Counted from the stretch's first letter, positions 39,551 through 48,127 are shown. The stretch is 51,335 nt of DNA from Planotetraspora thailandica (GCF_016863335.1 NZ_BOOR01000079.1:1-51335); one strand, 5' to 3'. Notes: generated from the letters alone by a model not told the origin. Numbers and translations: made by a program.

Positions 39551-39908
39551 GGAAGCCGGTGCTCGCCGCGACATGCTCACAGCGGACAGCGATGTTCGCA
39601 AAACGGACAAGCGATCGGCGCTGCTCCGACCTGCCGAGGCGTCAGGCCTGGCCTTGCGCTCAAGAGTCTGGCCGACGAGGTGCGACCAGATGCAGACCCA
39701 ACTGCGAGAAGCAGCGGCGAACTGTGACGGGTTCCGAACGATGAGCTCACACGCCTTGCTGTCAGACCCCAGTCCACCCTGGACTGATCAAGCCGCGCCG
39801 CGATCTGCGGCAGCGGCGTGAGACCGCCCTCGCCGTACGCCAAAAGCCGGCCGCGCCGCCCGGGCGGCCGGCGCCTCCGGGCGCGTGGTTGCGATGGTCG
39901 CGAGGCGG
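39551..39908. other. Intergenic region between dioxygenase operon and TetR relic
   Basis: About 360 bp without a gene I can support. It contains the promoter side of the dioxygenase operon and, at 39846-39872, a strong hairpin near the end of the TetR relic. The open frames that cross it have no recognisable family sequence. Confidence 0.5.
39846..39872 (-). terminator. Hairpin terminator beyond the TetR relic
   Basis: GCCGGCCG (39846-39853) pairs with CGGCCGGC (39865-39872) around an 11-base loop. On the minus strand the hairpin is followed by TTTTG, the expected U-tract for intrinsic termination of the TetR gene that ends at 39909. Confidence 0.6.
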
Positions 39909-40324
39909 TCAGTGCAGGAGTTGGGCCACCGTGCGCTGAAAGCGAAGTATGGGTTCCACCGAGGACGTAGCTTTGGCCTTTACCGCGCCGCCCTCGAAGG
40001 CATCGACGATGAGCTCGGCCAGGTCTCTGGACGAGATGCCGGTCGTCAACTCGCCGGCCTCTTTCGCTTCGTCGATCAGGGCCGCCAGCTTCGCCACCCA
40101 GTCGTCGAGGTACGCGCCGACGGCGGACGCGACGACCGGGCTGTGGGCGGGAACCTCGCCGGCGAGATTGGCCATCAGGCATCCGCGCTCCGCGAACACC
40201 GCGAGCCCGAGAGCGACGATGTGCGCGAGGTGTTTCTCGATCCGCTCGCGAGGACTGCCGACGGTCGGGCCGGCGAGTGATTCGAGCCCGATGTTGTCGA
40301 CGTAGCGGCGCAGGGCCTCGACCG
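39909..40324 (-). pseudogene. TetR-family regulator relic lacking its DNA-binding domain
   Basis: From about 40322 downward the minus strand encodes a TetR ligand-binding half: VEALRRYVDNIGLESLAG, HIVALGLAVFAERGCLMANL, VGAYLDDWVAKLAALIDEAK, SRDLAELIVDAFEGG, ending at 39909. The N-terminal HTH that must precede VEALRRY is missing; upstream of 40325 the same strand reads antisense to another relic. The open frame does run on to an ATG at 40481, so a fused product may still be made, but it would not bind DNA. A terminator lies just beyond the stop. Confidence 0.75.
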
Positions 40325-40325
40325 C

Positions 40326-40559
40326 CAGGAACACAACTCCATCTGGCGCAGGAACCCGAACGGCACCTACCAGACCATCGCCCAAAGCGACGACCTCCAC
40401 TGGGTCGACACCCTGTCCGTCGCCTCCAACCGGCACCTGTACGCCATCGCCAACCAATTCGACCGGCAGGCGCTCTTCCACAACGGCCAGGACCTACGCC
40501 GCAAGCCCTACCTCCTGGTCCGCCTGCCCATCGACGCCGGGCCGGTCAGGCTCGGGTGA
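40326..40559 (+). pseudogene. C-terminal relic of a major royal jelly/L-dopachrome tautomerase-related protein
   Basis: The frame EHNSIWRRNPNGTYQTIAQS-DDLHWVDTLSVASNRHLYAI-ANQFDRQALFHNGQDLRRKP ending in DAGPVRLG matches the C-terminal end of bacterial royal-jelly-like (beta-propeller) proteins. The N-terminal three-quarters of the propeller is gone. The relic begins within a few bases of the point where the TetR relic on the other strand begins, so a single deletion appears to have removed the 5' parts of two divergent genes. Confidence 0.7.
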
Positions 40560-40700
40560 CCTCTCCGGCTCGTGTCACGCGGATGCCGGCTCACAGGCGG
40601 CGACGCACTCCACTGTGGGCTCTGATGGACTCGGCCGCAGTGTCTCTTGCTCCCGGATCCTGGAGTTTCCACCAGCGCGGGGAGTGAGGAGAGCGCGGGT

Positions 40701-40730
40701 GGGCCCGCCGACCGTCAGGTCGGCGGGCCC
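40701..40730. terminator. Strong 13-bp hairpin, probable terminator between convergent genes
   Basis: GGGCCCGCCGACC (40701-40713) and GGTCGGCGGGCCC (40718-40730) are perfect complements around a GTCA tetraloop. It lies between the plus-strand relic ending at 40559 and the minus-strand MFS gene ending at 40881, so it could stop transcription from either side. There is no T-tract on either strand. Confidence 0.6.
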
Positions 40731-40737
40731 GATCCTC

Positions 40738-40788
40738 GTTGTAGACCTGCTGTCCGGTCAGAAGGTTGAGCTCGCCGAGGAAGTCTCC
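40738..40788 (-). pseudogene. Short relic of a cyclic-nucleotide-binding (TrxR-fused type) domain
   Basis: Seventeen minus-strand codons read GDFLGELNLLTGQQVYN, close to the FLGELxLLTGQxV signature of cNMP-binding domains found fused to thioredoxin-reductase-like flavoproteins in actinobacteria. A possibly related segment (LIYRGAAP) lies just upstream in another frame, pointing to a frameshift. The rest of the gene is missing. The match is short, so the identification is tentative. Confidence 0.35.
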
Positions 40789-40880
40789 GGGGCCGCCCCG
40801 CGGTAGATCAGGCGTTCCGGCTCGATCGCCGTCGCGTCCCGGACGATGTCCGCCGTCGCCGTCCGGAGCAAAAAGAAGCA

Positions 40881-42221
40881 TTAGGAGTCGTCGCCGGAGG
40901 CGTACAGGTTCCGGCCGGCCTCGGCGTGCTCCTCCTCGCCGTATCCGGCAAGGCGGCGGAACTGCTCGTCGTCGAGACCCGGTCCGCGCCGGGCCGGACG
41001 GTGGCGCTTCGGCCAGGCGACGGTTACGACGTACAGGAGCAAACCCGCCGACGTGAAGACGAAACCGGCCCAGACAGTGGACAAGGTGCCCCAGCCGGCC
41101 TCCAGGGTGACCGCGCCGCCGATCGCGCCGAGGGAGTTGGCCAGGTTGAGGGCGGCCAGGTTGAGCGCGCCCATCAAGGTCGGGGCGTCCGGCGCGAAGC
41201 CGGTCAGCCTGACCTGGATGGTGGGGATCGCGAACATCATGGTCGCGCCGACGCCGAACAGGCACGGCAGCAGGACCAGCAGATCGCCGCCCGCCACGCC
41301 TATCAGCACCAACAGCGCCAGGACACCGCCGTACCCCCAGATCAGGCCCCGGTGCTCGTACCGGTCCGCGACGCGCCCGCCGAGGTGGTTGCCGACCGCC
41401 ATGCCGAAGCCGAAGACGGCCAGGGCGACGGGGATGAGCGCGGCGTCCCACCGCGCCGCGTCGGTGACGAAGGGGCCGATGAACGTGTAGACGGCGAAGA
41501 TGCTGGAGATGCCGAGCGAGGCGACGGCGACCATCAGCCAGACGTTGATCCGGCGCAGGCCGTTCAGCTCGCTCCTGACGGGGCTGCCGTGCAGGTCGTC
41601 GGTACGGGGCAACCAGGCGACCAGTGCGGTGCCGGCCAGCAGGCCGACGGCGACCACGGTCCAGTACATGACACGCCACCCGGCGTGCTGGCCGATGAAG
41701 GTGCCGAGCGGCGACCCGGCGATGGTGGCGACGGTGAGTCCCCCCATCACGGTGGCGAACGCCTTGCCACCCTTGCCCGGCCCGTACACGTACGCGGCGA
41801 CGACGGCCCCTGCGCCGAAGAACGCCCCCTGGACGCTGCCTGCGACGAAGCGGAAGACGACGAGCAGCACGATGTTCGGCGCCAGCGCGGACAGCCCATT
41901 GCCCACCAGGAAGAGCACGACCAGGCCGAGCAGCAGCGTGCGCCGGTTGACCCGGGCGGCGAGCAGAGTGATCAGCGGAGAACCGATCACCACCCCGAAG
42001 GCGTAGGCGGTGATCGCATACGTGGCGACCGGGATCGACACGTCCAGGTCGGCGGCGAAGAGCTGGATGATGCCGTTGCTGCCGAACTCGCCGGTGCCGA
42101 TCGCGAAGGTGCCCAGTGCCAGCGCGAACAGAGCGAGCCTGGGGTTGACGACGGGCTTCTCGGCGGACGTGTGCCGTTTCTCCTCGGCGTCGCACTGGCC
42201 TTCGTACGCTCGGACGAACAT
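40881..42221 (-). CDS. MFS transporter, DHA1 (AraJ-like) family
   Basis: A 446-residue protein with twelve predicted membrane helices and no large N-terminal extension. Motifs: FAIGTGEFGSNGIIQLFAAD (helix 1), FGVVIGSPLITLLAARVNRR (motif A region), RFVAGSVQGAFFGAGAVVAA (helix 4/5), GFGMAVGNHLGGRVADRYEH. The style is that of DHA1 drug/sugar-efflux proteins. A charged soluble tail follows the last helix. ATG 42221 begins MFVRAYEGQCDAEEK; no good ribosome-binding site is visible. It starts 2 bp after the stop of the exported hydrolase, so the two form an operon and may deal with the same compound: hydrolysis outside, export from inside. Confidence 0.92.
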   Translation of the reverse strand: MFVRAYEGQCDAEEKRHTSAEKPVVNPRLALFALALGTFAIGTGEFGSNGIIQLFAADLDVSIPVATYAITAYAFGVVIGSPLITLLAARVNRRTLLLGLVVLFLVGNGLSALAPNIVLLVVFRFVAGSVQGAFFGAGAVVAAYVYGPGKGGKAFATVMGGLTVATIAGSPLGTFIGQHAGWRVMYWTVVAVGLLAGTALVAWLPRTDDLHGSPVRSELNGLRRINVWLMVAVASLGISSIFAVYTFIGPFVTDAARWDAALIPVALAVFGFGMAVGNHLGGRVADRYEHRGLIWGYGGVLALLVLIGVAGGDLLVLLPCLFGVGATMMFAIPTIQVRLTGFAPDAPTLMGALNLAALNLANSLGAIGGAVTLEAGWGTLSTVWAGFVFTSAGLLLYVVTVAWPKRHRPARRGPGLDDEQFRRLAGYGEEEHAEAGRNLYASGDDS

Positions 42222-42223
42222 GG

Positions 42224-43021
42224 TCAGCGGGCCGCTTGCTTGATGAGGTCGGCGGTCACGGCGGGTTGGGAGATCATCGCGACGTGCGAGGCACCGACCT
42301 CGCGCACCTGCGACCCGGCCCGCCGCGCCATGAACCGCTGCGCCTCGGCGGGCAGCACCTGGTCGTTCCTGGCGACGAGGTAGTAGGAGGGAATGGTCTT
42401 CCACGCCGGGGCTCCGGAGGGCTCCCCGAGGGTGCGGGCGTCGGCGGGCCGCTGGCCGGCGTGCATCAGGTCGGTGGTCGATTTCGGTACGTCGCCGGCG
42501 AAGACGTCGTGGAAGAACTCCTTCTTGATGTAGCCGTCGACGAGGCCCTCACCGTAGGGGCGGAAGTCCAGCGCCGCCTCGCTGAGCTTGCTGCCCGGGA
42601 ACCTGGTCTGCAGTTCCAGCAGCGATTCGCCCTCGTCGGGGGCGAACGCGGCCACGTAGACCAGTGCTTTCACGTTCGGGTTGCCGGCCGCGGCGTTCGT
42701 GGCGACGATCCCGCCGTAGGAGTGCGCGGCCACGACGATCGGGCCGCTGAGGGTGGCGAGAACACTGGCCAGGTAGGCCGAGTCGGTGGCCACGCTGCGC
42801 AGCGGGTTCGCGGGCGCGATGACCTGATAGCCGTCGCGGATGAGCTGGGCGGCGACGTCGTTCCAGCCGGAGGCGTCGGCGAACGCGCCGTGCACGAGGA
42901 CCACCGTGGGTTTGGGCTTGGCTCCCGTCCGGGAACGCGCCTGCGCCTCGGACGTTCCCAGCAGCGCGCCGGCCGCGACCGCGGCGGATCCGACCAGCAC
43001 GGCTCGGCGAGTCGTCGTCAT
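42224..43021 (-). CDS. Exported alpha/beta hydrolase (EstC-like)
   Basis: A 265-residue hydrolase with a twin-arginine-like signal (MTTTRRAVLVGSAAVAAGAL ending in TSEAQA). Core motifs: VVLVHGAFADASGWNDVAAQ, VVAAHSYGGIVATN with Ser101, NPNVKALVYVAAFAPDEGES, TIPSYYLVARNDQVLP, and histidine in GASHVAMISQPA. It is the closest relative in the window of the exported hydrolase at 36756-37586. ATG 43021 with AAAGGTG upstream is preferred; an in-frame start at 43081 would mask the signal. It is followed after 2 bp by the MFS gene. Confidence 0.92.
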   Translation of the reverse strand: MTTTRRAVLVGSAAVAAGALLGTSEAQARSRTGAKPKPTVVLVHGAFADASGWNDVAAQLIRDGYQVIAPANPLRSVATDSAYLASVLATLSGPIVVAAHSYGGIVATNAAAGNPNVKALVYVAAFAPDEGESLLELQTRFPGSKLSEAALDFRPYGEGLVDGYIKKEFFHDVFAGDVPKSTTDLMHAGQRPADARTLGEPSGAPAWKTIPSYYLVARNDQVLPAEAQRFMARRAGSQVREVGASHVAMISQPAVTADLIKQAAR

Positions 43022-43130
43022 GATGTTGCACCTTTCACCTCGAATTGCAGTCAATGTAAATCCTGGGCACTTGACGATCACTGAACGAGCGATTCAATCG
43101 TCGTCCAGTACGCCGATTTATCCTGCGGCC

Positions 43131-43346
43131 ATGAAATCGGCGAAAAGCGAAAGCGCCCGGATCTGGGGCCTGCGGTTCCACCTGCTTTTCTACGTCCTGA
43201 GCAATCTGGCTCAGGTCATCGTGTGGTGGGTCTACGACCCCGACCACTTTTTCTGGCCCCTGTGGTCGATCGTCTTCTGGGGCATTGGGCTGGCCTTCCA
43301 TTTCTGGGGTGTCTACTCGCCGCCCAAATCCAGAACCGAGTACTGA
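43131..43346 (+). CDS. 2TM-domain small membrane protein
   Basis: A 71-residue protein: IWGLRFHLLFYVLSNLAQVI followed by VWWVYDPDHFFWPLWSIVFW and GIGLAFHFWGVYSPPKSRTE. Two close hydrophobic helices with a Trp- and Phe-rich turn are typical of the 2TM domain (formerly DUF) found in actinobacterial small membrane proteins and at the N-terminus of some sensor kinases. The function is not known. ATG 43131 has no strong ribosome-binding site. It is divergent from the hydrolase-MFS operon. Confidence 0.75.
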   Translation: MKSAKSESARIWGLRFHLLFYVLSNLAQVIVWWVYDPDHFFWPLWSIVFWGIGLAFHFWGVYSPPKSRTEY

Positions 43347-43349
43347 GCC

Positions 43350-43591
43350 GTGTCGTTATTCGCCGAATTCGTGCGCGCCCCCATGACGGTCGGTGCGGTC
43401 GCGCCGAGCGGTCCGGCGCTGGCGATGGCGGCGACGGCGGTGCCCCGGACCGGTTCCCCTGGGCACCACCCGCGCGGGCGCTGCTGCGATCCCTGCGGTC
43501 ACGCTTCGACGAGGTCGTCGTCAGCCGGACGGTGTGGACCGACCTCCCGCCCGCGCTGGTCTACTACCGCCGTCGCCCCAACACCCGCTGA
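43350..43591 (+). pseudogene. SAM-dependent methyltransferase relic with a large internal deletion
   Basis: The frame begins MSLFAEFVRAPMTVGAVAPS-GPALAMAATAVPRTG, the usual N-terminus of phosphatidylethanolamine N-methyltransferase-like proteins. Near 43453 the protein-like sequence moves to another frame that reads FPWAPPARALLRSLRSRFDE-VVVSRTVWTDLPPALVYYRR and stops at 43591, the usual C-terminus of the same family. The SAM-binding middle (about 110 residues) is gone. It starts 4 bp after the 2TM gene, as an intact gene in an operon would. Confidence 0.7.
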
Positions 43592-43596
43592 GCGGT

Positions 43597-43689
43597 CAGG
43601 TCGGCGAGCAGTCGCTCAGCGTGGTGCGCGAACAGGTGTGCCTCACATTCGACGGACGACGTCCGGGCCCGTTCGGGGGCGGCTCGGAC
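43597..43689 (-). pseudogene. Relic of the C-terminus of a SARP-type regulator
   Basis: Thirty-one minus-strand codons read VRAAPERARTSSVECEAHLF-AHHAERLLADL, matching the end of the SARP regulator at 44810-48127 (VRAAAEKARDQSNERESHLF-ARRAERFLAEL) at 20 of 31 positions. No upstream domain survives. The stop that would follow LADL is absent, and the frame reads on 10 codons. It is tail to tail with the methyltransferase relic. It is probably the leftover of a second, paralogous regulator gene. Confidence 0.6.
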
Positions 43690-43838
43690 GGCGAGGGAAG
43701 GGGCGCCGCTCGCCCGCAAAAGCCACGGGGTCTTGATCGCGCTCCGCATCGTTCGGCCTGCGCTGTCTGGGTCAGACGGTCTGGAGCAACGGCAGGCTGC
43801 TCCGCACGGAATGCCAGAGCTTGTCAGCATGCCCCAGA

Positions 43839-44723
43839 ATGTCCGCCATGGATTCCCCCTTGGTCCTGGCCAGTCTGCCTTACGCTCTCGGCATCGTCAT
43901 GCTCGGCCTGGGTCTCGGCCTGACCCTGGACGACTTCCGGCGGGTGGGCCAGTATCCGAAGGCGGCCGTGATTGCGCTGCTGTGCCAGATCGTGCTGCTG
44001 CCGGCGATCTGCTTCGGCCTGGTGGCGGCGTTCCGGCTCCCTCCAGAACTGGCGGTCGGGGTGATGGTGGTCGCGGCGTCGCCCGGTGGCCCCACGGCCA
44101 ACCTGTTCAGCCACCTGTTCGGCGGGAACGTCGCACTGAACATCACGCTCACCGCGGTCAACTCGGTGCTGGTCGTGGTCACCCTGCCGATCGTGGTGAA
44201 CCTCTCGGCCGGGTACTTCCTCCCCGGCGGGGCCACCCTCGGGCTGCAGTTCGACAAGTTGCAGCAGGTCTTCGTCATGGTGCTCGGGCCGGTCGCGGTC
44301 GGGATGCTCGTGCGCGCGCTGGCACCGAAGGTGGCGCAGCGGCTCAACCTCCCCGTCCGGGTGCTTTCAGTCGTGGTCCTGGTCACGGTCATCTCCGCCG
44401 TGCTGTACGGGGAGCGGGAGAACCTCGTCGACTATTTCGTCTCGGTCGGGCTGGCCGTGCTGGCTTTCAACATCGTGAGCCTGCTGATCGGCTACGGCGT
44501 GCCGCGCCTGGCCGGCGTGGACCACGGCGCGGCCACCGCGGCCGGGTTCGAGATCGGCATCCACAACACCGCGCTCGCCATCACGATCGCGCTGAGCCCG
44601 GCGCTGTTGGACAGCGCCGAGATCGCCATCCCGGGCGCGGTGTACGGCATTGTCATGTTCCTCACGGCGCCCGGGTTCGGCTGGTTGATCAGCCGTCGAA
44701 CTCGAACGCGTGCCTCACTGTGA
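43839..44723 (+). CDS. Bile acid:sodium symporter-family (BASS) transporter
   Basis: A protein of about 294 residues with nine to ten membrane segments. Family signature blocks: GLGLGLTLDDFRRVGQYPKA, ELAVGVMVVAASPGGPTANL, ALNITLTAVNSVLVVVTLPI, and the C-terminal crossover region TAAGFEIGIHNTALAITIAL. BASS members carry bile acids in animals, and pantoate, steroids or other organic anions in bacteria, with sodium. The start is uncertain: ATG 43839 (MSAMDSP) or 43848, with TTG 43821 possible. No ribosome-binding site is obvious. It is convergent with the SARP gene. The substrate is unknown. Confidence 0.88.
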   Translation: MSAMDSPLVLASLPYALGIVMLGLGLGLTLDDFRRVGQYPKAAVIALLCQIVLLPAICFGLVAAFRLPPELAVGVMVVAASPGGPTANLFSHLFGGNVALNITLTAVNSVLVVVTLPIVVNLSAGYFLPGGATLGLQFDKLQQVFVMVLGPVAVGMLVRALAPKVAQRLNLPVRVLSVVVLVTVISAVLYGERENLVDYFVSVGLAVLAFNIVSLLIGYGVPRLAGVDHGAATAAGFEIGIHNTALAITIALSPALLDSAEIAIPGAVYGIVMFLTAPGFGWLISRRTRTRASL

Positions 44724-44809
44724 CCCTTCTCGGCCCGTGTGCCCTGATGTCGCCATCCGGCACCGGAGGCGGCTCCCCGCGACGGTGTCGCCCGTGCTGA
44801 GCAGTGCGA

Positions 44810-47800
44810 TCAGAGCTCGGCGAGGAACCTCTCTGCGCGGCGGGCGAACAGGTGCGACTCGCGTTCGTTGGACTGGTCGCGGGCTTTTTCGGCAGCGGCT
44901 CGTACGACTTCCGCGGGTTCGCCGCAGGCCTGGAGCAGGCGCGCCCGCAGCAGCAGGACAAGTCCTTCGGCGTAGCGTTGGCCGTAGGCCTCCAGGGCCT
45001 GGTCCGCTCGGTCGAGGGCGATGGCCGCCTTGTCCGGACTCCCGGCGGCCAACCACATCTCGGCGAGCAGTCCGTGGTGGTAGGCGACGCCCCACCGCGG
45101 CGGGTCGACCAGCGTCCCGGCCACGAGCTGTTCGGCCTCCGCCGCGATACCAGCCGGGTCGTCGCCGGTGAGGGCACGGGCCCAGTACCAGTTCAGCCGG
45201 ATGTAGTGCTCCTGCTGGATGGCGGCGCGGCCGGTGCCCACGGTCGTCCACCGGTCGATCGTGCGCATCACCCACCCCGCGTCTCCGGCCATCGAGGCGA
45301 TGATGGTGATGTAGTACGCCCAGGTCGCGACCGCATACGAGTCGTCGGGGCCGTTCCACTTGCCGATCATGGCTCCCGCCGTCTCGACGTCACCGTGTAG
45401 CGCCGTCACGACGGCCAGCCAGCCGGGCCACTCACCCGAGACGTCACGCCGGATCGGGCTCTCGCTGTGCGAGGAGACAACCCCGTCGAGAAGGGCGGGG
45501 TTGTTCTCGCTGAAACACCGATATGCCTCGCCGATGTTGCCGATGTCCCACTGATGCAGGCCCCAGGCTTGCCGGCCGTACACTCGGACGACCGGATCGA
45601 AGGACGCCTCCCCTTGGTCGTACAGACGGCGGACCAGACGAACGCGGTCCCACTCCAGGAAGGTGTAGGCCCCGAACAGGCGAGCGAAGAGGAGGCCTGC
45701 GGCCTCTACCTCCCGGCCGAGTTGGCGGGCCAGAAGTTCCGCACGCTCCAGCAGATCGAAGGTCGTACCGCCGAACCCGGCTTGCCGACGCGGGGCGATG
45801 GCGAGGAGCGAGAGGGCGGAGAGCTCGAGTTCCGGGAGCCCGGCGGTCCGCGCGATCTGGGCGGCTGATTCCAGGTGCCGATCTGCGGCGGCGAACGCGA
45901 GCTTGGCCGCCGCGCGACGACCTGCGCGCTTCAGCGCCTCTGCGGTACGAACCGGGTCGGCGAGGGGCCTGGCGGCCCACAGGTGGAAGGCGAGGCGTTC
46001 GGTGATGGACTCGTCGTCCGCTTGGCTTTCTTCGAGCGCGTCCGCGACCCGCAGGTGCAGCCGGATGGCCCGCCCGTGCGCCGTGGTCTCCGTGACCGAT
46101 TCGCGAACCAGGTCGTGCGCGAAGCTCCACGCGAACGGGTCCTCCGGCTCCGATTCGAGCAGGCCGAGCGCGCGCAGCGGTTCGAGGCGTTCGAGACATT
46201 CCGCGAGGTCGGCACCGGCGGCGCGGGCGAGCAGGCCGAGGTCGACGTCGCGGCCGATCAGCGCCGCGACCTGCAAAAGGTCGCGAGCGTTGTCGTCGAG
46301 GCCGGCCATCCGATCGCGGACGACGTCTCGCACGGTGGACGGCACCCCGGCCCGAGCCGATGCGTCACCGTCGCCGAGCGTGCCACGGTCGCTGAGAAGC
46401 CGCGCCAGTTCGCGGACGAAGAAGGGATTGCCGGCGGTGCGAATGTGGATGTTGCGGGCGATGTCCGTGCTGGGTTCGTGGCCGGTCTCGCGGCGGATGA
46501 GTTCGGCCACGTCGGTCAGGCTGAGCGGACCGAGCCGGATCCTGCGATGGCTGGGCAGCCGGCTGGCCGCGGCCAGTGCCCGCGAAAGGTCGGAGCCGGG
46601 TGTCGGTGCGCGGTCGCGAAGGGCGCTGATGATCGCTGTGCCGGTGGGTAGCCGGCCCACCACGTGGCCGAACAGCTGGAGCGAAGCGGCATCGATCCAT
46701 TGAAGATCGTCCATGACCAGCAGCATCGGCTGTTCGGCCGAGGCCTGGCCGATAACAGTGACGATCTGCTCGAACAGGCGGAACTGGGCACGGCTGCCGG
46801 CAACCGGCGGCGCGGCGTCATCGTCTCCGGATTCGAGGAAACCACCGAGTTCGCCGGCCCGCCACTTCTCACGCGCCGACGCGGGCAGGCTGTCGACGAC
46901 AACGGTGAGTGCCTGCTCCCATGGCCACATCGATGGTGTTCCGTCACCTTCCAAGCAGGGAGCCCAGACGACGAGCGCGCCACGCCGTTCCGCGACGGCG
47001 GCGGCCTCTTCCAGCAGGCGCGTCTTCCCCGCGCCCGGTTCGCCTTCGACGATGCCGAGCCCGGTGCGGCCGGAGAGCGCCGCCTCGATGGCCTGCCGCA
47101 GCACGCCGAGTTCCTCGCCCCGGCCGACCAGTCCGGGTGCCTGCCTCGCCGGTGCCCGGTCACCCTCGTTCTCCGTGCTCGTCACCACCGGCGGCCTTGA
47201 GGTCTGCGTCAGCACGCGCAGGTGCGCGGCCTGCAGCGCCGGACCGGGGTCGATGCCGAGCTCCTCGGCGAGGCGGTCACGGACCGCGCGGAACGCTGAC
47301 AGCGCCTCCGCCTGCCGTCCAGCGGCGCCGAGGGTGGTGATGAGGCCGGCATGTACGGGTTCGTGGAACGGCGCCATCGACGCGGCCAACTGCAACGGCG
47401 GGATCACTCGCTCCGGTCGATGTAACGCCACGGCCAGTTCGGCCGCTGCCGCGCAGGCGGCGTGGAACTCGTCGTCGAGGGCGGCCAAGACCGGCATCGC
47501 GATCGATCCATGGGAAAGTCCGTCCCCCGCGGGTCCCTGCCAGAGGCCGAGCGCTGTGACGTAGTGGTCGAGCGCCACTTCGCGAGCTTGCTCGGCGAGG
47601 GCGGCCTGGGCGGCTTCGAGGAGTTCCCGGAACGTGACGAGGTCGAGCGTGCCGGGTCCGGCGCTGAACACGTACGCGTCGCCGCGGCGGTGCAGGTACG
47701 TACCGGCTGCCCGGGCGGGGACCGCGGGTTCGAGCACCCGCCGCAATGCCCCGATGTACTTCTGGATGATGTTGAGCGCGCTGGCGGGGACGTCCTCGGC

Positions 47801-48127
47801 CCAGATCAGGTCGATCAATTCTCTCGTGCTGACCGGACGGCCCACGCGCGCCAGGAGCAGGGCCAACAGCTGTGCCTGCTGTCGGGGGCCGGCGTCCAGT
47901 TCGACGCCGTCGCGCCACAACCGCAACGGACCGAGGATCTGCAGGCGCAGCGAACCGGCGCCGACTAACAGACCTTCGCCGTCGGGCCTAACGGGACGCG
48001 CTGGCCCAGTCACGTCTGTCGACTCCCGGATGGGCATTACAGATTTGTCCGCCTGCGACCCGTTTGGGACCGCAGTGTGCACCGAGTCTACTAGTCCAGG
48101 ATTGGTCGTAGAAGGGTCGGCAGACAC
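44810..48127 (-). CDS. SARP-family regulator with AAA ATPase and TPR domains
   Basis: A 1105-residue AfsR/SARP-type activator: an OmpR-like winged helix (LRLQILGPLRLWRDGVELDA from residue 60, ALNIIQKYIGALRRVLEP), a bacterial transcriptional activation domain (EVALDHYVTALGLWQGPAG; EALSAFRAVRDRLAEELGID), an ATPase domain with Walker A VEGEPGAGKTRLLEE (362-369) and Walker B MLLVMDDLQWIDA, and C-terminal TPR-like helices. There is no LuxR HTH. SARPs activate specialised-metabolism operons; none is nearby. The GTG at 48127 has GAGG upstream; ATG 48037 is an alternative. A relic of a paralogous C-terminus lies at 43597-43689. Confidence 0.92.
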   Translation of the reverse strand: MSADPSTTNPGLVDSVHTAVPNGSQADKSVMPIRESTDVTGPARPVRPDGEGLLVGAGSLRLQILGPLRLWRDGVELDAGPRQQAQLLALLLARVGRPVSTRELIDLIWAEDVPASALNIIQKYIGALRRVLEPAVPARAAGTYLHRRGDAYVFSAGPGTLDLVTFRELLEAAQAALAEQAREVALDHYVTALGLWQGPAGDGLSHGSIAMPVLAALDDEFHAACAAAAELAVALHRPERVIPPLQLAASMAPFHEPVHAGLITTLGAAGRQAEALSAFRAVRDRLAEELGIDPGPALQAAHLRVLTQTSRPPVVTSTENEGDRAPARQAPGLVGRGEELGVLRQAIEAALSGRTGLGIVEGEPGAGKTRLLEEAAAVAERRGALVVWAPCLEGDGTPSMWPWEQALTVVVDSLPASAREKWRAGELGGFLESGDDDAAPPVAGSRAQFRLFEQIVTVIGQASAEQPMLLVMDDLQWIDAASLQLFGHVVGRLPTGTAIISALRDRAPTPGSDLSRALAAASRLPSHRRIRLGPLSLTDVAELIRRETGHEPSTDIARNIHIRTAGNPFFVRELARLLSDRGTLGDGDASARAGVPSTVRDVVRDRMAGLDDNARDLLQVAALIGRDVDLGLLARAAGADLAECLERLEPLRALGLLESEPEDPFAWSFAHDLVRESVTETTAHGRAIRLHLRVADALEESQADDESITERLAFHLWAARPLADPVRTAEALKRAGRRAAAKLAFAAADRHLESAAQIARTAGLPELELSALSLLAIAPRRQAGFGGTTFDLLERAELLARQLGREVEAAGLLFARLFGAYTFLEWDRVRLVRRLYDQGEASFDPVVRVYGRQAWGLHQWDIGNIGEAYRCFSENNPALLDGVVSSHSESPIRRDVSGEWPGWLAVVTALHGDVETAGAMIGKWNGPDDSYAVATWAYYITIIASMAGDAGWVMRTIDRWTTVGTGRAAIQQEHYIRLNWYWARALTGDDPAGIAAEAEQLVAGTLVDPPRWGVAYHHGLLAEMWLAAGSPDKAAIALDRADQALEAYGQRYAEGLVLLLRARLLQACGEPAEVVRAAAEKARDQSNERESHLFARRAERFLAEL

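Larger units (their letters stand above)
40560..40880. other. Intergenic region with a strong hairpin and a short relic
   Basis: This 321-bp stretch follows the royal-jelly relic and precedes the end of the MFS gene. It contains the hairpin at 40701-40730 and a 17-codon fragment of a cyclic-nucleotide-binding protein at 40738-40788. Nothing else is recognisable. Confidence 0.5.
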
